DNA from: Pseudomonas lini
GTDB taxonomy: Bacteria; Pseudomonadota; Gammaproteobacteria; Pseudomonadales; Pseudomonadaceae
Assembly: GCF_964063345.1 (NCBI RefSeq)
Contig: NZ_OZ061318.1
Location: 62,001 to 126,000 of the forward strand
Direction of reading: 5' to 3'
Length of the DNA stretch: 64,000 nucleotides
How positions within the stretch are numbered: the stretch's first letter is position 1; each line of letters begins with the position of its first letter. This document shows, piece by piece, positions 34,819 to 44,403 of the stretch. Both the position numbers and the translations under genes were made by a program. The notes under the pieces were generated by a model. It did not search any database. It was not told where the DNA came from and saw nothing but the letters and a program-made list of their open reading frames with translations.

Positions 34819-35456
34819 GCCGATTTCGAAACAAGGTCGATGCCCAACAGGCCCACATCTTCAGCCTGCGCCTGGCGGTAATGATCCTTGCCCTGGTCTG
34901 TGCCGGGCTCTGGTACGGCTGGCGTTCGGCACCGACCGATCTGACCGTGCATGTACCCCCAGATCTGCGCTCGGGCAGCACACGCAAGTGGTGGGATATC
35001 CCCTCAGAGAATGTGTATGCCTTTGCCCTGTACATCTTTGGCCAGCTCAACCGTTGGCCGTCGGATGGCGAGCAGGACTATCGCCGCGCGATCTATGGCT
35101 TGCAGTCCTACCTGACACCCGCTTGCAAGGCCTTCCTCGACGGCGACTACGAGTACCGCAAGGCCGCCGGCGAACTGCGCCAGCGGGTGCGTGGCGTCTA
35201 CGAAATTCTGGGCCGAGGCTACAGCGAAGATCCGGACCTCAGGGTCAAGCAACTCGACCGCGACAGCTGGCTGGTCAAGCTCGATCTCAATGCCGATGAG
35301 TATTACGCCGCCGAACCGGTGAAACGGGTAGTGGTGCGCTATCCATTGCGCGTGGTGCGTTTTGACTTGGATCCCGAACGCAATAAGTGGGGGCTGGCAC
35401 TGGATTGTTATCAGGGCACGCCGCAAAAAATCTCCCTACCTGGAGGTGAGCCATGA
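34815..35456 (+). CDS. PFL_4703-family (TIGR03746) ICE protein
   Basis: The 213-residue product has one N-terminal membrane helix (LRLAVMILALVCAGLWYGW) and a periplasmic domain (WWDIPSENVYAFALYIFGQL; SYLTPACKAFLDGDYEYRKA). The layout is like TraE/VirB8-type assembly factors. The ATG at 34815 overlaps the previous stop. Confidence 0.9.
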   Translation: MSRFRNKVDAQQAHIFSLRLAVMILALVCAGLWYGWRSAPTDLTVHVPPDLRSGSTRKWWDIPSENVYAFALYIFGQLNRWPSDGEQDYRRAIYGLQSYLTPACKAFLDGDYEYRKAAGELRQRVRGVYEILGRGYSEDPDLRVKQLDRDSWLVKLDLNADEYYAAEPVKRVVVRYPLRVVRFDLDPERNKWGLALDCYQGTPQKISLPGGEP

Positions 35457-36265
35457 AGTGGATGTCTACTCTGGGACTCACCGTCGCACTGATGCTATGG
35501 GGAGCTGCAGCGCAGGCCGTCGAGCTGATGCACTGGGAACGCCTACCGCTCGCGGTCCCACTGGTGATCAATCAGGAGCGGGTGGTCTTTGTCGATGAGG
35601 CTGTTCGCGTCGGCATGCCCTCAACCCTGACGGGCAAGCTGCGCGTGCAATCAGCCGGCGGCACGCTGTACCTGCGCGCGTCGGAAGCCATTGCCCCGAC
35701 CCGCCTGCAACTGCAATCGCTCACGACGGGCGAGATTATCCTGCTGGATATCGCGGCCACTCCTGGTGATCAACCGTTGGAGCCCGTGCGTATTCTCAAG
35801 AATGCTCAGGTGCAGGCTACCGAGGCGGAATCGAGCACCGCCCCTGTTCCAGAACGCACGCCGACTCCGGTCGCTTTGACGCGCTATGCCGCACAGAGCC
35901 TGTACGCGCCGCTGCGCACCGTAGAATCCCTACCCGGCGTACGCCGCGTACCGCTCAAGCTGCGCACCGAATTGCCGACCCTGCTGCCGACCGAAAATGT
36001 GTCCAGCACACCCATCGCCGCCTGGCGACTCGGTGATTACTGGGTGACGGCGGTGAAGCTGCGCAACCGTGGTCCAGCGACGGTGCAACTCGATCCGCGT
36101 CGGCTGCAGGCCACGCTGTTCGCTGCGACCTTCCAGCATGCTTTCCTCGGGCCGGTCGGCAGTGCTGAAGACACCACGATCGCTTACCTCGTCACTCGCG
36201 GTGCTGGCCTCGAACACGCCGTGCTGCTCCCGCTCGTTGTGCGAGGTGCTGACGATGAAAGCTAA
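35453..36265 (+). CDS. PFL_4704-family (TIGR03749) ICE protein
   Basis: The 270-residue product has a signal peptide (LTVALMLWGAAAQAVELM) and a beta-rich periplasmic region typical of TraK/VirB9-like outer core proteins (LPLAVPLVINQERVVFVDEA; GKLRVQSAGGTLYLRASEA). It overlaps the genes on both sides. Confidence 0.9.
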   Translation: MKWMSTLGLTVALMLWGAAAQAVELMHWERLPLAVPLVINQERVVFVDEAVRVGMPSTLTGKLRVQSAGGTLYLRASEAIAPTRLQLQSLTTGEIILLDIAATPGDQPLEPVRILKNAQVQATEAESSTAPVPERTPTPVALTRYAAQSLYAPLRTVESLPGVRRVPLKLRTELPTLLPTENVSSTPIAAWRLGDYWVTAVKLRNRGPATVQLDPRRLQATLFAATFQHAFLGPVGSAEDTTIAYLVTRGAGLEHAVLLPLVVRGADDES

Positions 36266-37772
36266 CGCCTTGCTCAAATGGTTGGTACCGGCTGCGCTAC
36301 TGGCCGTGGTGTTGATCATTCTGAAAACCTGGGTCGCGGGCGGCAGTAGTTCCTCTCCAGAGAAGCCGGTCGATCAGGGCAACCTTCAGTTATCCGCCGA
36401 GCAAGCCAAGTCGCTCGGCATTGCGGGCGATACCCCACGCGATACGGTCGCCACCCTGGTCGGCCAGGTGAAAGCCATGCGCAGCGACATGCTCGGTTTG
36501 AAGAAACACAACGATTCGCTGCAGACGGAAAACAACCGCCTGCGCGAGCGGGAAAACAGTGTTGATTCGCGCATCCAGACCGCGCTTGGCAGCGTGACCC
36601 AACAGGTCGACGAAGGCCGCCGACAAGCCAATGAGGCCCGACTCAAAGCGGAACAAGACAGTCGCCAGGCTCGCGGTCTGCTGACGCAATTGCAGGAGCA
36701 GTTGTCGGGGCTGACCGGCAAAGGCAAGGACATGCCAATCGGATTGGGGCTTGAGTCGGGCGATGGGGCTCAGTTCGAGGGTGGCCATCTTGCCAATGAT
36801 GCGCTGCAGTGGATTGAACCTTCGGATGCTCCGTCCACCGATGCCCGAGGCAAAACCAAGACTGCCTCCGCACTGAGTCTGCCTACCGCCTTCAACTCAC
36901 TGGAAGGCTTGAACGATAACGCGATTGATCGCAGCCAGAAACAGCTGCGTGCCGTCACCCAGGGTGAGCGTGACCTGACCCAGTCTGTTGATCGTACCGA
37001 AGGCGCGAAGCCGGTCTACACGATTCCCGAAAACGCGACATTGATGGGCTCGGTCGCCATGACCGCGCTGATCGGCCGAGTCCCGGTGGACGGCACAGTG
37101 AATGATCCCTACCCCTTCAAGGTGCTGGTTGGTCCGGAGAACCTGACTGCCAACGGCATCGACCTGCCGGACGTCGCGGGCGCCGTGATGAGCGGCACGG
37201 CGTCCGGTGACTGGACCCTGTCTTGCGTACGCGGGCAGGTCGAGTCAATCACCTTTGTGTTTACCGATGGCACCATCCGCACGGTGCCTCAGCCAAAGGC
37301 GGTAGCCACCCGCAATGCCTCCACCACCCAGAGCTCGAACACCGACAAGATCCGTGGCGGCCTCGGTTACCTGTCCGATCCGTATGGCATTCCTTGCATT
37401 GCCGGCGAGCGCCGCTCGAACGCCCAGCAGTACCTCGGCAGCCAGAGCCTGATCACTGCGGCCGGCGCGGGTGTTGCCGCCTTGCTCGGGAATGAGCAAA
37501 AAAACAGCAGCGTGATCAGTTCGGGCGGCAGTGCCCTCGGGGTCACCAGTAGCACGGGCAACAGCGCGCTGAATTCAATTCTCAGTGGTGGGGTCAGCGA
37601 CATCCGCGAGTGGGTCAACAAACTGTATGGCGAAGCCTTTGCTGCCGTGTACGTGCCACCGGCAGCACAAGTCGCCCTGCACCTCGACCATGAGATCACC
37701 ATCGACTACGAGCCCAAGGGCCGGAGCGTTCGCCATGAAAAAGACCATGCATCTCTGCCTGATCTGGATTAG
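36255..37772 (+). CDS. PFL_4705-family (TIGR03752) ICE protein, TraB/VirB10-like
   Basis: The 505-residue product has one N-terminal membrane helix (WLVPAALLAVVLIILKTWV), a coiled coil at about residues 65-155 and a beta-barrel-type C-terminal domain (ENATLMGSVAMTALIGRVPV; GGLGYLSDPYGIPCIAGERR). This is the TraB/VirB10 layout that spans both membranes. The ATG at 36255 lies inside the end of the previous gene, 11 bp overlap. Confidence 0.9.
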   Translation: MKANALLKWLVPAALLAVVLIILKTWVAGGSSSSPEKPVDQGNLQLSAEQAKSLGIAGDTPRDTVATLVGQVKAMRSDMLGLKKHNDSLQTENNRLRERENSVDSRIQTALGSVTQQVDEGRRQANEARLKAEQDSRQARGLLTQLQEQLSGLTGKGKDMPIGLGLESGDGAQFEGGHLANDALQWIEPSDAPSTDARGKTKTASALSLPTAFNSLEGLNDNAIDRSQKQLRAVTQGERDLTQSVDRTEGAKPVYTIPENATLMGSVAMTALIGRVPVDGTVNDPYPFKVLVGPENLTANGIDLPDVAGAVMSGTASGDWTLSCVRGQVESITFVFTDGTIRTVPQPKAVATRNASTTQSSNTDKIRGGLGYLSDPYGIPCIAGERRSNAQQYLGSQSLITAAGAGVAALLGNEQKNSSVISSGGSALGVTSSTGNSALNSILSGGVSDIREWVNKLYGEAFAAVYVPPAAQVALHLDHEITIDYEPKGRSVRHEKDHASLPDLD

Positions 37773-38151
37773 CGTGTTCTGCTGGGTCCTGGCGGGGTGT
37801 TCCACCGACAAGGAGACGCTTCTGCCCCATGGCGAGCAAACCATGCTGGACATCTGGAACGGCGCCGGTTCGCAAGGCACTCAGCAGCAACTGCTGGATG
37901 CTCGCCAACAGTTACGCCGCCCACTGGCTCAGGCAGATGTCTCCGCTTCTCTCCAGGAACTGTACACTCGCACAACGACGAACGAGATCCGCAACCTGTT
38001 CCCTCGCCTGCCCAATCCCGATCTGGTGCTGTACGTGTATCCGCACTTGAGTGGTACCGAGCAGGCACCGATCCCGGGTTACTCAACCGTCTTTCCGTTC
38101 TACCAACGGGTGCAGTACGCGTTGCCGGGTGAACGTCAGGAAGACTTGTAG
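37735..38151 (+). CDS. TIGR03751-family conjugal transfer lipoprotein
   Basis: The 138-residue product has a lipoprotein signal, WVLAGCSTDKE, and the family body (GEQTMLDIWNGAG; FPRLPNPDLVLYVYPHLSGT). It is probably an outer-membrane lipoprotein (VirB7/TraV-like). It overlaps the preceding gene by 38 bp, and its last base starts the GTG of the VirB4-like gene. Confidence 0.9.
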   Translation: MKKTMHLCLIWISVFCWVLAGCSTDKETLLPHGEQTMLDIWNGAGSQGTQQQLLDARQQLRRPLAQADVSASLQELYTRTTTNEIRNLFPRLPNPDLVLYVYPHLSGTEQAPIPGYSTVFPFYQRVQYALPGERQEDL

Positions 38152-40904
38152 TGCGTACCGGCGATTCGGGCAACCGCACTCCTGCGTGGAAAGCCTGGCG
38201 CCACCCATTGCGCCCGCGCGCCACCTTGGCCGATGACGCGGCACTCTATGCGCACCACCCCAGCTTCACCGATCACCTGCCGTGGGTCGAGTACCTCGAC
38301 ACCGAGCAGTGTTTTCTGCTCGATGACAATCGTTCGGTGGGTGCAGTGTTCGAGTTGCTGCCCATTGGCACCGAAGGGCGCGAACCCGATTGGCTGATGG
38401 CAGCCCGCGATGCCCTCGAGGATGCTCTGCAGGATAGCTTTGACGAGCTGGATCAAGCGCCGTGGGTGGCGCAGTTTTTCTGCCAGGACGACAAAGACTT
38501 CACCCCCTACCTGACCCGGCTCACCGATTATATCCAGGACAGCGCGCGAGGCACGGTCTTCACCGAGGCGTATTTGGAGCTCAGCCGCCGTCATCTGAAG
38601 GCCATCGCCAAGCCCGGTGGTCTGTTTGAGGATAAGGTGGTGACGCGCCTGCCCTGGCGTGGCAATAACCGTCGGGTGCGCTTGGTGGTCTATCGCTGGC
38701 TCGAGTCTGGCGATGAGGAGACGGGACTCACCCCGGTGCAATCCCTGCAACAGGCTTGCGAACGTATCGCGGTTTCGTTGCAAGCGTGTGGGGTGCATTC
38801 GACGCGAGTCGAGGGCCGAAGTTTGTATGCCTGGCTGCTGCCTTGGTTCAATCCAGCCCCCAAGCTCACCGATGAAGCGCCCGAGGAGTTCTACCGCCGC
38901 GTGACCTATCCGGAGCCGGGCGATGGCGAGTCGCTGGAACTGCCCTTCGATCACGATTTCGCCGAGCGCCTATTTTTCAATGAGCCGCATTCGGAGGTCC
39001 AACGTGGACTCTGGTTTTTCGACGGTCAGCCCCATCGGGTCATGGTAGTGGACAAGCTGCGCCGGGCACCCTTGATTGGTCAACTCACCGGCGAAACCCG
39101 CAAGGGTGACGCGGTGAATGCCCTGTTCGACCAGTTACCTGAAGGGACGGTGATGAGCCTGACCCTGGTGGTCAAACCGCAGGATGTACTTGAGGAGCAG
39201 TTGAACCGCCTGGCCCGCAAAGCCATCGGTGAAAACCTGGCCTCGACCCAGACCCGTCAGGATGTCGAAGAGGCTCGCGCGATCATCGGCCGCCAGCACA
39301 AGCTGTACCGGGGCACCCTGGCGTTTTACGTGCGCGGTCACGATGAGCACCAATTGCACCAGCGCTCGGTCAGCCTGGCCAACGCGCTGCTGGGTGCGGG
39401 GCTGCAACCAGTACGTGAAGGCGACGAGGTCGCCGCCTGCAACAGCTACCTACGCTGGTTGCCAATGGCGTACAACCCGGCCCGCGACACGCGCAACTGG
39501 TACACGAGGCTGATGTTCGCCCAGCACCTGGCGAACCTGGTTCCGGTGTGGGGTCGAAGCACCGGCACCGGCCACCCGGGCATCACCCTGTTCAATCGTG
39601 GCGGCTCGCCGTTGAGTTTCGATCCGCTATCACGCCTGGACCGAGCCATGAACGGTCATCTGCTGTTGTTCGGCCCCACTGGTGCCGGCAAGTCGGCGAC
39701 CCTCGTCACCCTGCTGATGCAGGTCATGGCGGTGTACCGCCCTCGCCTGTTTATCGTCGAGGCCGGCAACTCATTCGGCTTGCAGGGCGACTACTTCGCG
39801 ACACAGGGCCTGTCGGTCAACAAGGTCCAATTGAAACCTGGCGCCTCGGTTAGCCTCGCGCCCTTTGTCGATGCCTGGCGCCTGGTCGAGCAACCGGATC
39901 AGGTGGCGAGTCTGTCGATTGATGAGCTGGACGATGAGGCGGTAGCCAGTCGCGAAGACCAACGCGATGTTCTTGGCGAATTGGAAATCACCGCTCGCCT
40001 GATGATCACCGGTGGCGAGGCCAAGGAAGAAGCCCGCCTGAGTCGAGCCGATCGCAGCTTGATCCGCGAGTGCATCCTCGATGCGGCGCAGACCTGTGTT
40101 GCCGCCGGCCGTCAGGTACTGACCCGCGACGTGCGCGACGCCTTGCTGCGCATCGCCGCCGACCCGCACCTGCCGGAGAAGCGTCGCGAGCGTGCCCAGG
40201 AAATGGGCGAGTCCATCGACCTGTTTTGCCAGGGTTTCGAGGGTGAACTGTTCGACCGCGAGGGCACGTCTTGGCCCGAGAGCGATGTGACCATTGTCGA
40301 CCTGGCCACTTACGCTCGCGAAGGCTACGAGGCGCAGATGTCCATCAGCTACATCAGCCTGATGAACACCGTGAACAACCTCGCCGAGCGTGATCAGTAT
40401 CTGGGCCGGCCGATCATCATGGTCACCGACGAGGGTCATATCATCACCAAGAACCCGCTGTTGGCACCGTTCGTGGTCAAGGGCACGAAGATGTGGCGCA
40501 AGCTCGGTGCCTGGTTCTGGCTCGCCACACAGAACCTGGCCGACTTCCCCACGGCCGCGCAGACCATGCTCAACATGATCGAATGGTGGATTTGCTTGAA
40601 CATGCCACCGGCGGAAATCGAAGAAATCGCTCGCTTCAAGAAACTCACGCCGGCACAGAAAGCCTTGTTGCTCTCCGCCAGCAAGGAGCCGGGCAAATAC
40701 ACCGAGGGGGTCGTGCTGTCGAAAAAACTCGAAACGCTGTTTCGAGCCGTGCCGCCCAGTCTTTATCTCGCCCTGGCCATGACAGAGCCCGAGGAAAAAG
40801 CCGAGCGCTGGACACTGATGCAAGAGAATGGCTGCTCAGAGTTGGAAGCGGCTCACTGGGTAGCTGAACGGATCGATAGAGCACGAGGCATAGAACCCGC
40901 ATAG
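38151..40904 (+). CDS. Conjugative transfer ATPase, VirB4/TraC-like (TIGR03744, PFL_4706)
   Basis: The 917-residue product has Walker A LLFGPTGAGKSATLVTLLM near residue 507 and Walker B PIIMVTDEGHIIT, with the long N-terminal region typical of VirB4/TraC. It powers pilus and channel assembly at the inner membrane. The start is GTG at 38151, overlapping the TAG of the lipoprotein gene by one base. No frameshift was seen. Confidence 0.95.
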   Translation: MRTGDSGNRTPAWKAWRHPLRPRATLADDAALYAHHPSFTDHLPWVEYLDTEQCFLLDDNRSVGAVFELLPIGTEGREPDWLMAARDALEDALQDSFDELDQAPWVAQFFCQDDKDFTPYLTRLTDYIQDSARGTVFTEAYLELSRRHLKAIAKPGGLFEDKVVTRLPWRGNNRRVRLVVYRWLESGDEETGLTPVQSLQQACERIAVSLQACGVHSTRVEGRSLYAWLLPWFNPAPKLTDEAPEEFYRRVTYPEPGDGESLELPFDHDFAERLFFNEPHSEVQRGLWFFDGQPHRVMVVDKLRRAPLIGQLTGETRKGDAVNALFDQLPEGTVMSLTLVVKPQDVLEEQLNRLARKAIGENLASTQTRQDVEEARAIIGRQHKLYRGTLAFYVRGHDEHQLHQRSVSLANALLGAGLQPVREGDEVAACNSYLRWLPMAYNPARDTRNWYTRLMFAQHLANLVPVWGRSTGTGHPGITLFNRGGSPLSFDPLSRLDRAMNGHLLLFGPTGAGKSATLVTLLMQVMAVYRPRLFIVEAGNSFGLQGDYFATQGLSVNKVQLKPGASVSLAPFVDAWRLVEQPDQVASLSIDELDDEAVASREDQRDVLGELEITARLMITGGEAKEEARLSRADRSLIRECILDAAQTCVAAGRQVLTRDVRDALLRIAADPHLPEKRRERAQEMGESIDLFCQGFEGELFDREGTSWPESDVTIVDLATYAREGYEAQMSISYISLMNTVNNLAERDQYLGRPIIMVTDEGHIITKNPLLAPFVVKGTKMWRKLGAWFWLATQNLADFPTAAQTMLNMIEWWICLNMPPAEIEEIARFKKLTPAQKALLLSASKEPGKYTEGVVLSKKLETLFRAVPPSLYLALAMTEPEEKAERWTLMQENGCSELEAAHWVAERIDRARGIEPA

Positions 40905-40948
40905 GAAAATCTATTCAGGTATCGCGCGCTGAAGCGAGTGACCGGTTA

Positions 40949-41209
40949 TTACGATGTGCCTCGAACCCGCTGCTGAATCCTCAACAAGAATCCGGCTTCA
41001 AAAGCATCTTGGCAGTCACCGACAGGAAAGGTCTTGCGTGTTTGCGCCAGCTCCCACCACAGTGGAATCTCGCTGGGCGTATCAAGCCAAGCCTGAGCGC
41101 ATTGCACACCACGTTCGATCATTGGGGCAAATTCGTTGCCCCAAGGTGTCAGAAGACTTGGGCAACCATCTGCCGCAGGAATTGAGATGTAGTTTTCGTC
41201 CATACACAC
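40949..41209 (-). CDS. Small acidic hypothetical protein
   Basis: The 86-residue product (from GTG 41209, or ATG 41203) includes MDENYISIPAADGCPSLLTP and PLWWELAQTRKTFPVGDCQD. It has no known domain. It is antisense to the transfer operon, in the place where a TIGR03757-family gene is usually found, together with the XRE regulator. Confidence 0.6.
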   Translation of the reverse strand: MCMDENYISIPAADGCPSLLTPWGNEFAPMIERGVQCAQAWLDTPSEIPLWWELAQTRKTFPVGDCQDAFEAGFLLRIQQRVRGTS

Positions 41210-41357
41210 CCTAGGGTTCTGATTTTATTGTTAGACGCTGGACCCAGCCTCGAAATCATAACGTAACCAAATGAACGCTGGATAACAGGTATGTGCATCA
41301 AATGGCCTAGATCAATACCAATGTAGACTATATCCCGTGGATTGAGAGTCCCTCAAG

Positions 41358-41370
41358 GCGCAATTTGCGC
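41358..41370. promoter_or_regulatory. Candidate operator of the XRE regulator
   Basis: GCGCAA and TTGCGC form a perfect 13-bp palindrome around one T, ending 2 bp before the XRE start codon at 41373. A second, weaker pair TTGAG/CTCAA lies just upstream (about 41342-41356). The position suits autorepression. Confidence 0.5.
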
Positions 41371-41372
41371 GC

Positions 41373-41627
41373 ATGACTCAAGACTACGAACAGCTTCGTC
41401 TGCAGCTGGCGGAAAACATCCGCTGGATGCGACGCATAAAGAATCTTACCCAAGAGCAGTTGGCGCTCATGGCCGAAGTCGATCGTACCTACGTCAGTCA
41501 AATCGAACGATGCACGGGCAATCCGTCGCTGATGGTCCTGTGCAAGCTCGCCAATATCCTCGAGGTTACGACGGATCAGCTACTCACCGAGCCAGACGCC
41601 CTTCGCCGTGCGTTGACCATCGAATAG
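41373..41627 (+). CDS. XRE-family helix-turn-helix regulator
   Basis: The 84-residue product is one Cro/C1-type domain: NIRWMRRIKNLTQEQLALMA, EVDRTYVSQIERCTGNPSLM, VLCKLANILEVTTDQLL. It is similar to orphan regulators related to restriction-modification C proteins. It lies between the VirB4-like and TraU-like genes and may control the next genes or the divergent small gene. Confidence 0.88.
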   Translation: MTQDYEQLRLQLAENIRWMRRIKNLTQEQLALMAEVDRTYVSQIERCTGNPSLMVLCKLANILEVTTDQLLTEPDALRRALTIE

Positions 41628-41744
41628 CCACCTCGTCGCCCTGAAAATCCTTGTAAACCGACAACGCCAGCTTCAGCTTTATCACTGACGGTGTACGGTC
41701 AATCATTGAACGTGTCCAGGCCATTAGCCCAAAGAGCCTGGATC

Positions 41745-42701
41745 ATGCCTGTCCTATGCCCGTCAATTGCGCCCCAAAAGCTACGACCTTTGGCGCTGAG
41801 CATCCTGCTGGCGTGCGGGCCAAGCATGGCGCTGGACACCGGCAGCATCACGTCCTCGGTGTTGTCGCCCAATTGCCTCGCCTACAGGGTCGTCGGCATT
41901 TGTTTCTGGCTCCTCTGCACGCCCTTCGGCTGCACAGTCAAAACCTCGACCAAGGTGCGTCATTTCATTCCTGAGCTGGTGGTCTCGAGCTACGCCACCA
42001 CCGGCAACAACCCCTGGACCGAGATGGCCCCCCTCTCCTCTCCCATCAGCGGTGCGGAAGGTGGCGGCAACCTGATCACGCCGAACACCCAGCGCGACAA
42101 CCTGCCCCGTTTCAAGAACGTCGACGGTATTGGCCACCCCGGTGGCTGGGCCGCCACGCAACTGGCCTCGCAGTCCGGTTACGCTTGCGTCAGCGGCGCT
42201 ACTGCGTTCATGCCCTACTACCTGAGCACCCTGGACTCACTGGCCTGGCGCCAGGGCATCCCGGAAAACTTCTTCCCCGAGGCCCTCGTGCCGGGGATCC
42301 GTGAAATCGGTCGTCAGGCTTCGGGAAACATGTGGGGCAGCGTCTATCCCCGCCAGGGCTTTCTAGTACAGCCCGACGACTTCAAAGCGGCCGCGGTCAT
42401 GGCGCAACGGGCCGGCGATGTCATCACCCGTAACGGACAACCACATGTGTACTTACCGCTCACGCCCGCCAAACGCGACGGCTACTGGCCACCTGGCCCG
42501 GTCGTTGAAAACGACGCTTCGACCCACAAGTGGCAATTGCTCTACCCCCAGGCTCAGCCCACGTGCGGCATCTTCCCCAGCGATCCGGTCCAGAGTGCGG
42601 ATGACGGCTACGCCTGGTCGCTGTGGCGGCCCTATAGCTGCTGCAAACGTGAGGGGCAGACCTTTCTGTTCAGCATCGACTTCGAAGGCGGTGCATCATG
42701 A
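41745..42701 (+). CDS. PFL_4710-family (TIGR03756) ICE protein, TraU-like
   Basis: The 318-residue product has a signal peptide (LALSILLACGPSMALDTG) and a Cys-rich mature part (VGICFWLLCTPFGCTVK; SGYACVSGATAFMPYYLSTL; YSCCKREGQTFLFSID). The TIGR03756/TraU family stabilises mating pairs in F-like systems. ATG 41745 is chosen because it gives a normal signal peptide; GTG 41691 is an alternative. Confidence 0.9.
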   Translation: MPVLCPSIAPQKLRPLALSILLACGPSMALDTGSITSSVLSPNCLAYRVVGICFWLLCTPFGCTVKTSTKVRHFIPELVVSSYATTGNNPWTEMAPLSSPISGAEGGGNLITPNTQRDNLPRFKNVDGIGHPGGWAATQLASQSGYACVSGATAFMPYYLSTLDSLAWRQGIPENFFPEALVPGIREIGRQASGNMWGSVYPRQGFLVQPDDFKAAAVMAQRAGDVITRNGQPHVYLPLTPAKRDGYWPPGPVVENDASTHKWQLLYPQAQPTCGIFPSDPVQSADDGYAWSLWRPYSCCKREGQTFLFSIDFEGGAS

Positions 42702-44080
42702 GTCGGCTTCTCGCGCGCCCCTGTTTCGGCGTGGTGAGTCTGTTGCTCTGTGGACTGCTCGCCATGGCCACGCATGCCCACGCCGCCGAAAGCGATTACC
42801 GCCTGGGCACTCAAGGCGAAGTGCTCGACGACCGGGTGATGTACACCATCGGTGGCGGCTCGGCAGTCGGCTCACCGAGTTCGCTCTACCGACCCAGCGG
42901 TCTCGGTGTCGGCGGGTCCTGGCGAGCGAACATGATGTGCGGAAACATGAGCCTCACCAACACCTTGCAAAACCAGCTGAACGGCGCCACCGAAGGTTTC
43001 CAGCAGATCATGGGCAGCATCGTGCAGAACGCAACCCAGGCGGTGATGTCGCTGCCGGCGTTGATCATCCAACGCGCTAACCCTGGCCTCTATGAGCTGT
43101 TGAGCAACGGGGTGATGCAGGGCCGTATCGACTTCGACCGTTCCAAACTGACCTGCCAGGCCATGGCCGAGAAGATGGCGGACAAGGTTGGTCAAGCCGG
43201 CTGGGGCGCGTTGGCCAAGAACCAGGAGATGCAGGGTAATTTGGAGCAAACCGGCGGTGATGCAGTGGCCGCGGTGAAAAACACCGAAGCCCATAACGGC
43301 AACAATGGGGTGTCCTGGGTCGGTGGCTCGAAGGCTGGAGGTAATGGGCAGACGCCCATTCGGGTGACCGCCGACGTGGTGCGCGCGGGCTATAACCTGC
43401 TGCATAACCGTACGGTGGATGACAGTGCCTCGATCAGTAGCAGCGACTGCCTGGGTGGCGCTATTTGCCAGACCTGGGCCTCGCCCCAAGAAGAATCCGA
43501 ATGGGCCGTTCGCGTGTTGGGCGAGAGCGAAGTCGCGACCTGTGACACCTGCGAAACCCTGCGTGCGACCGCTGGCAGCGGATTGACGCCGTTGATTCAG
43601 GAGGCCTACAGCGAACGCCTCAAGGCCCTGCAAGGGTTGCTGTCTGGCTCTCTGCCGCCTACCTCTGACAACCTGGTGAAAGCCTCCAGCCCGATGCTGC
43701 CGGTGACCCGTGGCGTGATCGAAGCCTTGCGCGACGATCCCGACCAGGATCTGCTGGCGCGACGCCTGGCCAGCGAGACGGCCCTGTCCAGCGTACTCGA
43801 TAACGCGCTCCTGCTACTGCGCACCCTGCTGGCAGGCAGTCACGAACCGAACATCGCTTCAGCCGAGCCGGCCCAGACCGCCTTGACAAAAAACATCGAC
43901 GCCCTGGAGCGCGAAATACGTCTGCTACAAACCGAGCTGCAGGTTCGGCAGATGCTCGCCACCAATACCGCCAGCCTGGTGCTCGATAGGCATGCCGGGG
44001 GTGCCGACGCTTCGCGCACCGTCGAGCAAGGCGACCCCGAGCCCGGTCGACTCAAGGACGCAGACGCCAGGCGCAACTGA
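42698..44080 (+). CDS. PFL_4711-family (TIGR03755) ICE protein
   Basis: The 460-residue product has a signal peptide (LLLCGLLAMATHAHAAES) and the family's YTIGGGSAVGSPSSLYRPSG; NMMCGNMSLTNTLQNQLNG; FDRSKLTCQAMAEKMADKVG. It resembles TraH-type mating-pair proteins by position. A coiled-coil region lies near the C-terminus. Coupled to the TraU-like gene by ATGA. Confidence 0.9.
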   Translation: MSRLLARPCFGVVSLLLCGLLAMATHAHAAESDYRLGTQGEVLDDRVMYTIGGGSAVGSPSSLYRPSGLGVGGSWRANMMCGNMSLTNTLQNQLNGATEGFQQIMGSIVQNATQAVMSLPALIIQRANPGLYELLSNGVMQGRIDFDRSKLTCQAMAEKMADKVGQAGWGALAKNQEMQGNLEQTGGDAVAAVKNTEAHNGNNGVSWVGGSKAGGNGQTPIRVTADVVRAGYNLLHNRTVDDSASISSSDCLGGAICQTWASPQEESEWAVRVLGESEVATCDTCETLRATAGSGLTPLIQEAYSERLKALQGLLSGSLPPTSDNLVKASSPMLPVTRGVIEALRDDPDQDLLARRLASETALSSVLDNALLLLRTLLAGSHEPNIASAEPAQTALTKNIDALEREIRLLQTELQVRQMLATNTASLVLDRHAGGADASRTVEQGDPEPGRLKDADARRN

Positions 44081-44084
44081 AGCC

Positions 44085-44393
44085 ATGAAACGCTCACGGC
44101 TGTTCACTCTGCTTTCAGGTCTGGGGATTGCCGCGGTGATGATCCTGAGCGCCGCACTGGTCGCCTGGATCGGCCGCACTGCGCTGGGCAGTTTCGAGGT
44201 CTGGCAGCAGGCATTCGAATCCGTACGGCCCTATCTGCGGTGGTGGCGTGCCCTGCTCTACGGCGCCCTCTTTACGCTTTGGTGGGATCTGCTTCGACAC
44301 TACCGCCATCGACCACTGGATCGACTGCGCGTGAAGCGCATTGGGACACTAGGGCTCGTGCTCTTGACCGTCGTCGAGTTCACCCGACTGTGA
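44085..44393 (+). CDS. Small integral membrane protein of the transfer operon
   Basis: The 102-residue product has three predicted membrane helices (GLGIAAVMILSAALVAWIG; WWRALLYGALFTLWWDLL; IGTLGLVLLTVVEFTRL). It lies 4 bp after PFL_4711 and 10 bp before TraG. Conserved position in this ICE class, role unknown. Confidence 0.8.
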   Translation: MKRSRLFTLLSGLGIAAVMILSAALVAWIGRTALGSFEVWQQAFESVRPYLRWWRALLYGALFTLWWDLLRHYRHRPLDRLRVKRIGTLGLVLLTVVEFTRL

Positions 44394-44403
44394 GGTCACC
44401 ACT

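Noticed and set aside
39771..40823. Minus-strand open frame of 350 codons inside the VirB4-like gene
   Set aside because: Antisense shadow of a confidently identified ATPase; no recognisable motifs.
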